A DNA stretch of 64,000 nt from NCBI RefSeq assembly GCF_000426505.1, contig NZ_AUFM01000011.1:372001-436000 (forward strand), in the 5' to 3' direction. A program made the position numbers and the translations under genes. Below, in pieces: positions 24,998 through 33,921 of this stretch; the first letter of the stretch is position 1, and every line of letters starts with the position of its first letter. This DNA is from Nisaea denitrificans DSM 18348. Lineage in GTDB: Bacteria > Pseudomonadota > Alphaproteobacteria > Thalassobaculales > Thalassobaculaceae. The notes under the pieces are model-generated. The model had not been told where the DNA came from. It made no database searches and was given only the letters and a program-made list of their open reading frames with translations.

Positions 24998-25549
24998 ATG
25001 TCAGAAACGATGCTGCCCCTGATCCTTGATGGCCTTCTGGTCGTACTTTTGCTGGCGACCATCGTCTACGCGATGATCCTGAACCGTAAGCTCAATCGTC
25101 TGCGCGGCAATCACGATGAGATGGAAGTCTTTGTCGATAAACTGAACGTCGCATGCGCGCGGGCGGAATCGGCAACTGCGGGCCTGCGCAATGCAGGGGA
25201 GAACGGCAAGGCGGTCTTCAGGGAAGCGGCGTCCAAGGCTGAAGCGCTGCGCGATGAGCTTGCTTTCCTGGTCGAGCGTGCCGATATCGTGGCTGGGCGC
25301 CTTGCAACTGCGAGTGAAGGCACCAAAATCGTTTCGAAGGAAGCTCAGGGTCAGGTTGCTGCGGCAAAGCCCGACCCGGTCAGAAAGCCGGGATCGAAGC
25401 GTCCTGCTCCGGCGGCCCGCCGTGCGCAGGAAGCCGGACGATCGCAGGAGCAGGCAAGGTCCGGGCGGGCGACGTCAGCCGATGACGCCGGGGCCCCTCG
25501 TTCGGAAGCTGAGGAAGAGTTGCTGAAAGCACTGAGGAACGCACGCTGA
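24998..25549 (+). CDS. DUF6468-type membrane protein of the motor operon
   Basis: A 183-residue protein of unknown function. One N-terminal transmembrane helix (LILDGLLVVLLLATIVYAMI, about residues 7-26) is followed by a long coiled-coil (KLNRLRGNHDEMEVFVDKLN onward to about residue 110) and a basic, Ala/Arg-rich disordered tail. I recognise it as the family found between fliM and motE in Rhodospirillales-type genomes. It is placed 9 bases after fliM and overlaps the motE start by one base, so a motor role is likely but unproven. Confidence 0.75.
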   Translation: MSETMLPLILDGLLVVLLLATIVYAMILNRKLNRLRGNHDEMEVFVDKLNVACARAESATAGLRNAGENGKAVFREAASKAEALRDELAFLVERADIVAGRLATASEGTKIVSKEAQGQVAAAKPDPVRKPGSKRPAPAARRAQEAGRSQEQARSGRATSADDAGAPRSEAEEELLKALRNAR

Positions 25550-26412
25550 TGGCATATGACAGGCAGGGACGGAAAGCCACGGTAAAGCCGGAAGATGCCG
25601 GGCAGACGGCGACGCCGAATGCCGCGCGTGTTCAGGGCGGACAAGCCGTTAAAGGCAAAGCACCCGCGCGGCGTGCGGCGGGGAAGAAATCGCCAACTGC
25701 CGGGGATCATCGTCAGGCGGGTATTCCGCGCAAGCAGACCAAGCGCTCAGGCGCTTTTATCCGCGTTCTTCCTGTCGTGGTTGTCGTTTCCATGTTCCTC
25801 ATGGGGGTCAAGGTTGTCGGCATCTGGGATGTTTTGGAGAACGGGAAGTCGCCGGTCAGCGTTGCCGCCTTCGCCGAGGCGGACAGCCCGGCTCCGACGT
25901 CACGACAAGCGGGAAGTGCCGCTGAGCCAGAGCAGCTGGCGCAGGCAACCGAGCCTGCGAAAAGCAGCGATGGAGACAAACCGCTCGATCCCGTGCTCTT
26001 CACGCGCTCCGAAATTGAGCTGCTGCAGGATCTGTCGAAGCGGCGCAAGGAGCTGGACGCCCGGGAGCAGACCGTTATCCAGAAAGAGGGTTTGCTGACG
26101 GCCGCTGAAGACAGAATCGACAAGAAGATTGTCGAGCTTCAGAAGGTCCGGACGGAAATCGAAGGGCTGATCAAGACCTACGACGAGCAGGAAGAAAAAG
26201 AGATCAAGAGCCTCGTGCAGATTTACGAGAAAATGAAGCCAAAGGATGCCGCGCGGATCTTCGATGAGCTGGACATGAGCATTCTGCTGCGGGTTTTCGA
26301 CCGGATGAAGGCATCAAAGTCCGCGTCCGTACTCGCTAATATGCGCCCGCAAAAAGCGAAGGAAGTGACTTCGCGAATCGCCGAGCGGCGGACCATCCCC
26401 AATACCAACTGA
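25549..26412 (+). CDS. motE: MotE-like flagellar protein (MgtE N-terminal domain)
   Basis: The 287-residue protein has a basic N-terminal region, one transmembrane helix (VLPVVVVVSMFLMGVKVVGI, about residues 74-93), a periplasmic linker, a coiled-coil (KRRKELDAREQTVIQKEGLL) and an MgtE_N-like end (KMKPKDAARIFDELDMSILL, about residues 228-247). In Rhizobium, MotE is a periplasmic partner of the motor protein MotC. The ATG overlaps the previous stop (TGATGG). It closes the tight fliL-fliM-DUF6468-motE group; 189 bases follow before cheY. Confidence 0.85.
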   Translation: MAYDRQGRKATVKPEDAGQTATPNAARVQGGQAVKGKAPARRAAGKKSPTAGDHRQAGIPRKQTKRSGAFIRVLPVVVVVSMFLMGVKVVGIWDVLENGKSPVSVAAFAEADSPAPTSRQAGSAAEPEQLAQATEPAKSSDGDKPLDPVLFTRSEIELLQDLSKRRKELDAREQTVIQKEGLLTAAEDRIDKKIVELQKVRTEIEGLIKTYDEQEEKEIKSLVQIYEKMKPKDAARIFDELDMSILLRVFDRMKASKSASVLANMRPQKAKEVTSRIAERRTIPNTN

Positions 26413-26601
26413 TTTTATCCCGCGGATTGTGCGCTCGAGAACGCATAGCTAGACTTTGCTTGCCGGGGACCTGCTATTCGCAGTATTCCATCGGTATATC
26501 AGGCATTAACGACCTTTTAATAGGATCGCTGTTAGTGTCTGGGCGTTGGTTAATTGAAAGCCGGACTGGATCCGGCCCTGAATGAAAATGGAGAGGTGCC
26601 G

Positions 26602-26991
26602 ATGGCTGTCGACAAGGGCATGAGGGTTCTCATTGTCGATGATTACAAGACAATGTTGCGTATTATTCGGAACCTTCTTAAGCAGCTTGGTTTCAACAAT
26701 GTAGACGAAGCGAGCGATGGCAGTGCTGCCTTGCAGATGCTGCGTCGCGGCGACGAATACGGTCTTGTGATTTCCGACTGGAATATGGAGCCGATGACAG
26801 GGCTCCAGCTGCTCAAGGAAGTACGGGCAGACTCCAAACTGAAAAGCACGCCGTTCATCATGGTTACTGCCGAGAGCAAGACTGAGAACGTTGTGGCTGC
26901 AAAGCAGGCCGGTGTGAACAATTACATTGTGAAGCCGTTCAACGCAGAGACGCTGAAGACGAAGATGACCGCGGTTATCGGAGCTTTTTGA
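26602..26991 (+). CDS. cheY: Chemotaxis response regulator CheY
   Basis: Single receiver domain, 129 residues. The acidic pocket D13/D14 (LIVDDYKTM), phosphorylated D59 (VISDWNMEPMTG), T89 (FIMVTAES) and K111 (YIVKPF) are all present. Phosphorylated CheY binds FliM and changes motor behaviour. ATG 26602 has GGAGAGG upstream; an in-frame earlier start has none. It is followed by cheZ, its probable phosphatase, and shares this stretch with motor genes rather than with a cheA/cheW operon. Confidence 0.93.
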   Translation: MAVDKGMRVLIVDDYKTMLRIIRNLLKQLGFNNVDEASDGSAALQMLRRGDEYGLVISDWNMEPMTGLQLLKEVRADSKLKSTPFIMVTAESKTENVVAAKQAGVNNYIVKPFNAETLKTKMTAVIGAF

Positions 26992-27036
26992 TAGCTGTTG
27001 CTCTCTTGGGCCGGTTACAGCGCGGGGTAGTTGTCT

Positions 27037-27507
27037 ATGACTGAGAACGGAATCCGCGAGGATCTGTTACCGGAAGCAGCGCGGGAACTTGACGCAATGG
27101 CCTCGGTTGCCGAAGAGGCAGCCGAGCGAATCCTGACGGCCGTCGAGAAGATCGACGAGTTGCGGGAAGGCATGCCGGAAGCGGTTTCCGAGGCCGTTGG
27201 CGAAGCAATTATCGAGATTTTCGAGGCTTGCGGTTTCCAGGATTTAACAGGCCAGAGAGTGGGCCGGATCCACAAGACCCTGAACGGTGTTGCGGATCGG
27301 GTCGAAGCTGTAATGGCCCATACGGGGCACGGTCACGGCGGCGCTTCATCCGGGGCGAAAAGAAATCGTGACAAACACCCGGAAAATGTAGAAGAATCAG
27401 GTAGTGAACCGTTCTCAGAAGAGGGTTTGTTGAACGGTCCTCAGCTGCCTTCCGATGCGAAGACCCAGGAAGAAATTGATGCGCTGATGGACCAACTCAA
27501 CAAGTAG
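27037..27507 (+). CDS. cheZ: Protein phosphatase CheZ
   Basis: Dephosphorylates CheY-P. The 156-residue protein is shorter than E. coli CheZ (214) but has the catalytic signature ACGFQDLTGQRV (about residues 64-75), giving D69 and Q73 as counterparts of E. coli D143 and Q147. The C-terminal tail TQEEIDALMDQLNK is the CheY-tethering peptide and resembles the FliM N-terminal peptide. A His/Gly-rich linker (residues about 96-108) is flexible. ATG 27037 was chosen over TTG 27031. Confidence 0.9.
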   Translation: MTENGIREDLLPEAARELDAMASVAEEAAERILTAVEKIDELREGMPEAVSEAVGEAIIEIFEACGFQDLTGQRVGRIHKTLNGVADRVEAVMAHTGHGHGGASSGAKRNRDKHPENVEESGSEPFSEEGLLNGPQLPSDAKTQEEIDALMDQLNK

Positions 27508-27510
27508 TCT

Positions 27511-28155
27511 ATGGCCCAAGGCGAAGACAAGGCGCGTGGTGCAAGCCAGCTCGGCAGCTTGCCGCTGTTTCTGAGTCTGTTTTTGCTCCTTCTCGCGTTC
27601 TTCATTTTTCTCAACTCAATCTCCACCCGTCAGTCGGGCAAGAGCGAACACGTCATCGACAGTGTGCGTTCGAGCTTTGCATCTGTGCTGCGGGGCGGAA
27701 CTGGCGCGGGCGTATTCGAAGGCGAACCCGGTAAAGCCGACGAAAAAGGACTGCGGGACGATTTTCTCGAAGCGTTCGATCCGCTGCTCAGCGAGACCCA
27801 GATCCGTCTGGAGCGGCCGGGTAACCCGTTTTACATAGATTTCCAATCCGGACGCCTGTTCGAGGGTGACCGGGTCGATCCAATCTTTGATTTCCGCGAT
27901 TTCTCAAAACGCGTCTCCGCTGTTCTCGCGTCAAAAACTGCACGCGATGGAGCTGAAATCCGGTTCTGGTTCAACGTTCCCGCACCCGGGAACGAAATGC
28001 TGCTGGCGCGACAGAGAGCGGCCCGGCTGGCTGAGATCATGATCGCATCGGGGACCCCCCGCGCAAACGTATCCATCGGATTCCGTGAGTTGCCGCGGCC
28101 CGATACCGTCCGTATTGCCGTCCATCTCGGTGCTGAAGGGCAGGGGGCTCGATGA
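27511..28155 (+). CDS. Degenerate MotB-like protein
   Basis: A 214-residue protein with a MotB-like plan: one N-terminal transmembrane helix (LPLFLSLFLLLLAFFIFLNS, about residues 17-36) and a C-terminal half with an OmpA-like pattern (ARQRAARLAEIMIASGTPRA). Aligned on LLLAFF to the next gene, the essential proton-accepting Asp is replaced by Ser22, so it should not conduct protons by itself. It starts 3 bases after cheZ and overlaps the next motB gene. It may be a structural partner in a hetero-complex with the intact MotB. Confidence 0.75.
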   Translation: MAQGEDKARGASQLGSLPLFLSLFLLLLAFFIFLNSISTRQSGKSEHVIDSVRSSFASVLRGGTGAGVFEGEPGKADEKGLRDDFLEAFDPLLSETQIRLERPGNPFYIDFQSGRLFEGDRVDPIFDFRDFSKRVSAVLASKTARDGAEIRFWFNVPAPGNEMLLARQRAARLAEIMIASGTPRANVSIGFRELPRPDTVRIAVHLGAEGQGAR

Positions 28156-28874
28156 GAGGGAGGGTGGCACGGCGCGGGAGTCGCGAACGGAATCAGGGTG
28201 GCACCTGGATGGTGACCTTTGTCGATCTGGTATCACTTTTGCTCGCGTTTTTCGTGCTGCTGTTCTCGATGACCTCTCCGGATGCACCGCAATGGGAATC
28301 CTTCACCGCGTCCCTTCGGTCCACGTTCTCGTCCGAGTCGGTAAAACGATCACGCGAAGCACTGATGCCGGAAAGCGTTGAGGCCGAGGATCCGGGGCGG
28401 GGTTTCGATCTCGGCTATCTGCGACGGCTTCTTGAAGTGACCATGTCCCGCAATGCCATTCTGCAGAACGCGACGATTACGGCGCAGAACGGGCGGCTCG
28501 TCCTGTCCATGGCAAGCGACGTGTTTTTCCAGCCAGGGGCAGCAACCATGCGGGCTTCCGGCGAGGAAGCGCTTTTCGATCTTGCCGTTGCCTTGACCCA
28601 GATCGACAACCGGATCGACATTGTGGGGCATACGGATCCCCGGCCGTTCACATCGGCGTCCGGATCTTTCCGCTCGAACTGGGACCTGTCGCTTGCCCGG
28701 GCACTCTCTGTTGCCGACACGCTTCAGCGCTTCGGTTATCGTAAGCCGGTTGAAGTCAGAGGTGCTGCTGACGGGAAATTCGGAGAAATCGACAGATCAT
28801 TGCCGCTCGAAGATCGATATCGCAGGGCTCGGCGCGTAGATCTCGTGATTTATCACGAGAGGGACCGACGATGA
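28152..28874 (+). CDS. motB: Motor stator protein MotB
   Basis: Stator subunit anchored to peptidoglycan. The transmembrane segment TFVDLVSLLLAFFVLLFSM (about residues 22-40) has the critical Asp25. The C-terminal OmpA/MotB domain (DIVGHTDPRPFTSASGSFRS, NWDLSLARALSVADTL, RRVDLVIY) is complete. At 240 residues it is short. It overlaps both neighbours by 4 bases (ATGA type). No motA is in the window, so the channel partner must be encoded elsewhere. Confidence 0.88.
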   Translation: MRGRVARRGSRERNQGGTWMVTFVDLVSLLLAFFVLLFSMTSPDAPQWESFTASLRSTFSSESVKRSREALMPESVEAEDPGRGFDLGYLRRLLEVTMSRNAILQNATITAQNGRLVLSMASDVFFQPGAATMRASGEEALFDLAVALTQIDNRIDIVGHTDPRPFTSASGSFRSNWDLSLARALSVADTLQRFGYRKPVEVRGAADGKFGEIDRSLPLEDRYRRARRVDLVIYHERDRR

Positions 28875-31800
28875 GCATGCGGCAGCTCACATGCGAGGAG
28901 CGAGGGCGAATCACATCGGCTGGAGCCGCGGTGCGGTCTGCCGCGATCCGGACCATAGCCGTGCTATGCTTGGTGCTCGTCACATTGGCTTCGGCCGGGG
29001 CGCAGACCGTTGGTATTTCAAGCGGAAGTGCGAACGGCGTCGATAGCCTGCGATTCGACTGGCCAGCTCGGGTCGGTTACGAGGCTCAAAAGTTCGGCAA
29101 CACTCTGGCGATCGTGTTCAATCGCCCGGTCGTAGCCGATTTCGGCCCGGTGGCAAACGGTGTCGGGAATTTCATCTCCGGGGTCAGCCTCGATAGCGAT
29201 AACCGAACGGTGCTGATCGATCTCACAGGCAATCCGCGGTTCCGCTCAAGTCGAGTCGGGACATCGGTTGTCCTGGAGTTTTTTGATCGTAATGCTCCGG
29301 CACCGGCTGCTGCCGCGGCGCCAGCTCCGGCTCCGGCTGCGAGAGCTGCTGCCGCTCCTGCTTCGCCTGCTCGGACACCCGCGCCCGCAGCGGCTCCAGC
29401 CCCGGCAAAGAGTGCTCCGCCAGCGGCGGGTCCGAGGCCACCGAATGTGCCTGAATTGTCCGTACGGACAGGCGCGCACGACAAGTTTTATCGTTTCGTT
29501 TTCGACTGGACGAAGCAAACGCCCTATAGCGTTTCGGAGCAACCGGACCGCGCGGTTATCCGGTTCGAAAACCCGGCCTGGATCAATGACGAAGAGGTCC
29601 GGCGGTTCATTCCGGAGCGTTTAAAGAATTTCAGTTCGGTTCCTGGCGGTAATGCGATCGATGTAACGATCCCGCTGCAGGCGCGTGAAGGTGTTCGGCA
29701 TTTCACCAGCGGAACGCGGGTTGTTCTGGATGTGGTGGAAGGCGGTGAGCCGAGCAGAACGGGAGTATCCGCATCCGCATCCGCATCTACAGAGCCTGCA
29801 GTGCCCGCGCCTCGAGCCGCACCGGTAGAGCCGGTGACGGCAGCAGTACCGGAAAATCAGGCGACCGATTCCGCGAAACAGGTCGCCGCGCAGTTCGGGC
29901 TGCAGCCGCAAGCCGAGGGGGCTGCCGGAGTGGCCGTGCCTCCGGCCTCGGTGGCGCCAGCATCGGGATCAGCACCTGCTAATGCGCCGCAGGCCGAAGC
30001 GACAGAAAACCCAGCCCCCATACCTCCTGCCGTCGGAGCTGGGGCAGAGCAGCAAGCCGCTGCCGGTCCTGCTCAAGCCGGTCTCCCTCAATCGGAAACA
30101 GTTTCGCAAGCGACGGCGCCGGGCAAGTCACCCGAGATAGAACCGGAGGCTTTTGGAACTGCGACACGTCTTCAGGACATCGATCTGAAGACGCTGATGA
30201 AGAACGGCGAGTCTCTAGTTTCCAGCCTCAGTGCCGGAAATCAGGGGGTGATCGAAGGACCGGTCATTCCGGTCACCGCCGCGCAGGACAACAACATCGT
30301 CTCGGTTCGTTTCGAGTGGACCCAGCCTGTTGCGGCTGCGGTGTTCGCGCGGGCCGGATATGTGTGGGTGGTCTTCGGAGCGCCCGCCCGCTTTGATCTT
30401 AAGGGCCTTAATAGTGCCGACTATCAGTTGTTCGGCGAAAAAATTCAGGTTCCGGTAAATGGAGGATCGGCTGTCCGGTTCCCCACCGTCGAAGGCGTTA
30501 ACCCCAGAGTCTGGCGTGACAATGCCGTCTGGATCGTTGATTTCCGGCCCCAGAACAGCCGGCCGGATGTGCCGGTGCGGGTTGAAACACAGCTCGTCAG
30601 CGCACAGGGCCCCCGCGTTTTCATCCCGCTGGAGGACCACGGCGCGACCGTCATTATCAGGGACCCCGAGATCGGCGATCAGCTGTTTGTCGTGCCGGTC
30701 GCCTCGCTCAGCCGCGGTGTCGACGGTTTGCGGCAATTCACCGAGTTCAATCTTCTGAATTCGGCGCAGGGCGTGGTTGTTCAGCCTTTGGCTGATGATG
30801 TCACCATCCGGTCCTTGCCGGATGGTGTTGCCATCACCAAGCTCGGGGGGCTGACGATTTCTCGAAATGTGCAGCAATCGACGGACGATCAGGTTGCACA
30901 GCGGATAGACGGATTGCCGCCGGGATTGGCGCCTGGCCGGATATTTGATTTCAGCAATTGGCGGAAAGGGGGCACGGAAAAGTTCCTGCAAGAAAAGCAG
31001 GCGATACAGAGGCGGATTTCGGAAGCGACCAGTATCGCGCGCAGCGGTCCCCGACTGGAACTGGCACATTTTTACTTCGCGCACGGCCTTTCCGCGGAAG
31101 CGATGGGGCTGCTTCGGACGATCGAGGCCGAGGACGAGGATCTTTCCCGCAGGCCGGACGTCAAAGCGCTGCGCGGCGCGGCTCATTTCATGCTGGGGCG
31201 TTACAAGGAAGCCGAGGAAGATCTGATGGACCGCAATCTCAGCGGTCTATCGGAGGCAGAGCTGTGGCGTGGTGCGACGAAGGCGTCTCAGGGACGGTGG
31301 CCGGAAGCGGTCGAGCATTTCGCCCGTGCCGGTGAAATACCAGGTGGATATCCGAGAAACGTCGCAACACAAATGGCGCTGCTGGCGGCAGAAGCGGCGA
31401 TCCGCGCCGGCGACTATCGTGGCGCTGGTGCCTTCATCGATGTTGTCGCTGAAGGCCAGCCGACACCCGGCGAGCAATCCCGCCTTAATTATCTTCGGGG
31501 GCGGGTGCTGTATGCATCTGGTGACATCGACACGGCGCTGGATTACTGGCGGCGTCTATCCCAGGGGCTGGACCGCTGGTCACGGGTCCGTGCCGAGCGG
31601 GCTCTGATCGAACATGGTCTGAGGGCTGGCCAGATCAGTCCTACCGATGCTATTGCCGGGCTTGAGAGCCTGCGCTACACGTGGCGCGGGGACCAGGTTG
31701 AGTTCGACCTGTTGCGCGAATTGGGCAAGCTTTACCTGGAAGAAAACGAATATATCGACGGACTGAATGCGCTGCGTGAAGCGGTGACCTTCTTCCCGGA

Positions 31801-32647
31801 AAATCTATATGCCGAGCAGGTCGCCGAGGAGATGACGGATTCCTTCAGCCGGATCTTCACCGAGGGCGACGCTGACAAGATGACGCCGATCCAGGCGTTG
31901 TCGCTTTACGATCAGTTCCGTGAGCTTACCCCTGTCGGCGCCCGCGGAGACGAGATCATCCAGAGGCTGGCGGATCGTCTGGTCCAGGTCGATCTGCTTG
32001 ATCGTGCATCCATTTTGCTGGAACGGCAGGTGAAGTTCCGTCTGCAGGGCGGAGACAAGGCGCGTGTCGGCGCCAGGCTCGCTCTGATCCGTTTGTTGGA
32101 CCGCAGACCTGAAGAAGCACTGGCCGCGCTGGATGAAAGTGTCGCTCCCGGTATGGGGGCAGATCTGGCGCTGGAACGTAAGCGCCTCCGCGCCCGCGCT
32201 GAGTTTGAATTGGGGGATGCGGACGGTGCATTGAGGCTGCTGTCCGGTGATCAGAGCCGGGATGCGGATTTGTTGCGCGCGGATGTTTTCTGGCGGACCC
32301 AGCGCTGGGCTCAGGCTGCCGAGGTTTTCCAGCGTCTGGTTGGACGGTCGGGTCAGGACGGGCGGCGGATCGACGATCGCGCAGCGACTTTGATCCTGAA
32401 CTGGGCTGTATCCTTGTCGCTTAGCAACAATATCGAGCAGTTGAGCCGGGTTCGGCAGATTTTCACCCAGCAGATGGACAACACGCCGTTCCGCGAAGCT
32501 TTCCGCCTGATTACCAACAAGACCGAGGGAGATCTCGACGATTTCCGGACGCTGGCGGACCGGTTCGGTGAGATTGGCCGGTTTCAGGCTTTCCTGACGT
32601 CCTATAGGGACCGTCTCAAGGACAAGCCGCTGAGTGCAACAAACTAG
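28871..32647 (+). CDS. Large secreted TPR protein of the motor operon
   Basis: A 1258-residue protein with a Sec signal (AIRTIAVLCLVLVTLASAGA, cleavage near residue 45). Then come three related beta modules separated by Ala/Pro-rich linkers: residues about 47-140 (VDSLRFDWPARVGYEAQKFG), 190-290 (YRFVFDWTKQTPYSVSEQPD) and 470-575 (VSVRFEWTQPVAAAVFARAG). Each has an R-F-x-W strand followed by a V-x-I/V-x-F strand, reminiscent of AMIN domains. From about residue 700 to the end it is TPR-like helical repeats. Its ATG overlaps the motB stop. Probably periplasmic; function unknown. Confidence 0.8.
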   Translation: MSMRQLTCEERGRITSAGAAVRSAAIRTIAVLCLVLVTLASAGAQTVGISSGSANGVDSLRFDWPARVGYEAQKFGNTLAIVFNRPVVADFGPVANGVGNFISGVSLDSDNRTVLIDLTGNPRFRSSRVGTSVVLEFFDRNAPAPAAAAAPAPAPAARAAAAPASPARTPAPAAAPAPAKSAPPAAGPRPPNVPELSVRTGAHDKFYRFVFDWTKQTPYSVSEQPDRAVIRFENPAWINDEEVRRFIPERLKNFSSVPGGNAIDVTIPLQAREGVRHFTSGTRVVLDVVEGGEPSRTGVSASASASTEPAVPAPRAAPVEPVTAAVPENQATDSAKQVAAQFGLQPQAEGAAGVAVPPASVAPASGSAPANAPQAEATENPAPIPPAVGAGAEQQAAAGPAQAGLPQSETVSQATAPGKSPEIEPEAFGTATRLQDIDLKTLMKNGESLVSSLSAGNQGVIEGPVIPVTAAQDNNIVSVRFEWTQPVAAAVFARAGYVWVVFGAPARFDLKGLNSADYQLFGEKIQVPVNGGSAVRFPTVEGVNPRVWRDNAVWIVDFRPQNSRPDVPVRVETQLVSAQGPRVFIPLEDHGATVIIRDPEIGDQLFVVPVASLSRGVDGLRQFTEFNLLNSAQGVVVQPLADDVTIRSLPDGVAITKLGGLTISRNVQQSTDDQVAQRIDGLPPGLAPGRIFDFSNWRKGGTEKFLQEKQAIQRRISEATSIARSGPRLELAHFYFAHGLSAEAMGLLRTIEAEDEDLSRRPDVKALRGAAHFMLGRYKEAEEDLMDRNLSGLSEAELWRGATKASQGRWPEAVEHFARAGEIPGGYPRNVATQMALLAAEAAIRAGDYRGAGAFIDVVAEGQPTPGEQSRLNYLRGRVLYASGDIDTALDYWRRLSQGLDRWSRVRAERALIEHGLRAGQISPTDAIAGLESLRYTWRGDQVEFDLLRELGKLYLEENEYIDGLNALREAVTFFPENLYAEQVAEEMTDSFSRIFTEGDADKMTPIQALSLYDQFRELTPVGARGDEIIQRLADRLVQVDLLDRASILLERQVKFRLQGGDKARVGARLALIRLLDRRPEEALAALDESVAPGMGADLALERKRLRARAEFELGDADGALRLLSGDQSRDADLLRADVFWRTQRWAQAAEVFQRLVGRSGQDGRRIDDRAATLILNWAVSLSLSNNIEQLSRVRQIFTQQMDNTPFREAFRLITNKTEGDLDDFRTLADRFGEIGRFQAFLTSYRDRLKDKPLSATN

Positions 32648-32688
32648 GTTGTGTCCGTACTTGGTGTTGCGAGTGTCCTTGGGCCTAG

Positions 32689-33465
32689 CTAAGAAGCGCC
32701 GAAACTTCGGACGAGACTTCCGGCGATCAGATACCAGCCATCCACCAGAACGAAGAAGATCAGCTTGAAGGGCAGGGAGACGATGACCGGCGGTACCATC
32801 ATCATACCCATGGACATCAGGATCGAGGCGACCACCATGTCGATGATGACGAACGGTAGATAAATCAGGAAGCCGATCTCGAAGGCGCGTCTGAGTTCGC
32901 TGATCATGAAGGCGGGGACGAGAACCTTCAGGGGCGCGTTGGCGCCGATTTCGTCCGGGCCGACCCGGCCAATATCCTCAAACAGCTGAAGATCCTTGTC
33001 GCGGACCTGGCTGAGCATGAAGACACGGAATGGTTCGGCGGCGCGCTCGAAGGCTTCAAATTCGTCTATCCTTTCCTCGATCAACGGAGAGATGCCGTCC
33101 TGCCACGCTTTTTCAAGTGTTGGAGCCATGATGAAGCCGGTCAGGAACAGTGCGAGGCTGATCATCACGATATTTGGCGGCGATTGCTGGGTGCCGAGAG
33201 CGGTACGCAGCAGAGAGAAGACGATCACCAGCCGGGTAAAAGATGTGACGGTCACCAGAATGCCCGGCGCAATGGAGAGCAGTGTAACGACGCCAACGAG
33301 CTGGATCAGGCGCGCCGTTGTCGAGCCGCCGGGCTCACCGATATCCAGAGTCAGGGTCTGCGCCACTGCATCCGGCGTCACAATCAGGTAGATCAGGGCA
33401 GTGCAGACAACTCCCGCGAGGCCGGCCCAGTGCGGCCAGCGGAGTGTGAAAAGGGCCTGTCTCAT
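32689..33465 (-). CDS. fliP: Flagellar type III export gate protein FliP
   Basis: Core of the export gate with FliQ and FliR. The 258-residue protein has a cleavable signal (VCTALIYLIVTPDAVAQ) and the FliP signatures SIAPGILVTVTSFTRLVIVF, ALGTQQSPPNIVMISLALFL and LPFVIIDMVVASILMSMGMM; it ends with KLIFFVLVDGWYLIAGSLVR. It overlaps fliO by 4 bases. It converges on the large TPR gene, with only 41 bases between stops and no clear terminator. Confidence 0.96.
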   Translation of the reverse strand: MRQALFTLRWPHWAGLAGVVCTALIYLIVTPDAVAQTLTLDIGEPGGSTTARLIQLVGVVTLLSIAPGILVTVTSFTRLVIVFSLLRTALGTQQSPPNIVMISLALFLTGFIMAPTLEKAWQDGISPLIEERIDEFEAFERAAEPFRVFMLSQVRDKDLQLFEDIGRVGPDEIGANAPLKVLVPAFMISELRRAFEIGFLIYLPFVIIDMVVASILMSMGMMMVPPVIVSLPFKLIFFVLVDGWYLIAGSLVRSFGAS

Positions 33466-33794
33466 GCCTGCTCTCCCTTTTCAGCCGGCTTGTCGCTGGT
33501 TCCGGCAGCTTTCAGGGCGGACTGAAAGCTGCTCGTGCCCATGCCTGAGTCGATAACCAGATCGTTATTCGGGCCAAGCAGCAGTAAATGCTCGCGGTCA
33601 TCGCAGCGCACAAGCATCACGCGACGCCGCGGGTCGAGAGATATCTGACCGGTCACTGAGAGACGCCCGGAATTGTGGGCGCGTACAATACCAAGCCTCC
33701 CCGCATAGCGGCGGGCAACCCAATAGACTACGCCGATCAGGCCGATCGTGAAGGCGAAGCCGAGGAAAAACCGAACATAAATATCAAAACCCAT
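33462..33794 (-). CDS. fliO: Flagellar export protein FliO
   Basis: A 110-residue membrane protein that helps FliP ring assembly. It has one N-terminal transmembrane helix (FFLGFAFTIGLIGVVYWVAR, about residues 9-28) and a cytoplasmic part with LSVTGQISLDPRRRVMLVRC and LLLLGPNNDLVID, the FliO pattern. Its stop overlaps the fliP start. Confidence 0.85.
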   Translation of the reverse strand: MGFDIYVRFFLGFAFTIGLIGVVYWVARRYAGRLGIVRAHNSGRLSVTGQISLDPRRRVMLVRCDDREHLLLLGPNNDLVIDSGMGTSSFQSALKAAGTSDKPAEKGEQA

Positions 33795-33921
33795 GATGAA
33801 AGCATTTCACAAGGTGTCGCGGATGGGAACCGGCAAGCCGATGTCCGTGATGCGAAGTAACGGTGATCTGTGGGGAGAAGCCGGGCAGGGCCGGAAATCA
33901 AGGCGACACGTTCGGATGCGG

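Noticed and set aside
33828-33841. GG-N10-GC spacing on the minus strand before fliO
   Set aside because: The -24 region reads CGGACAT and matches only at GG. A chance occurrence is likely.
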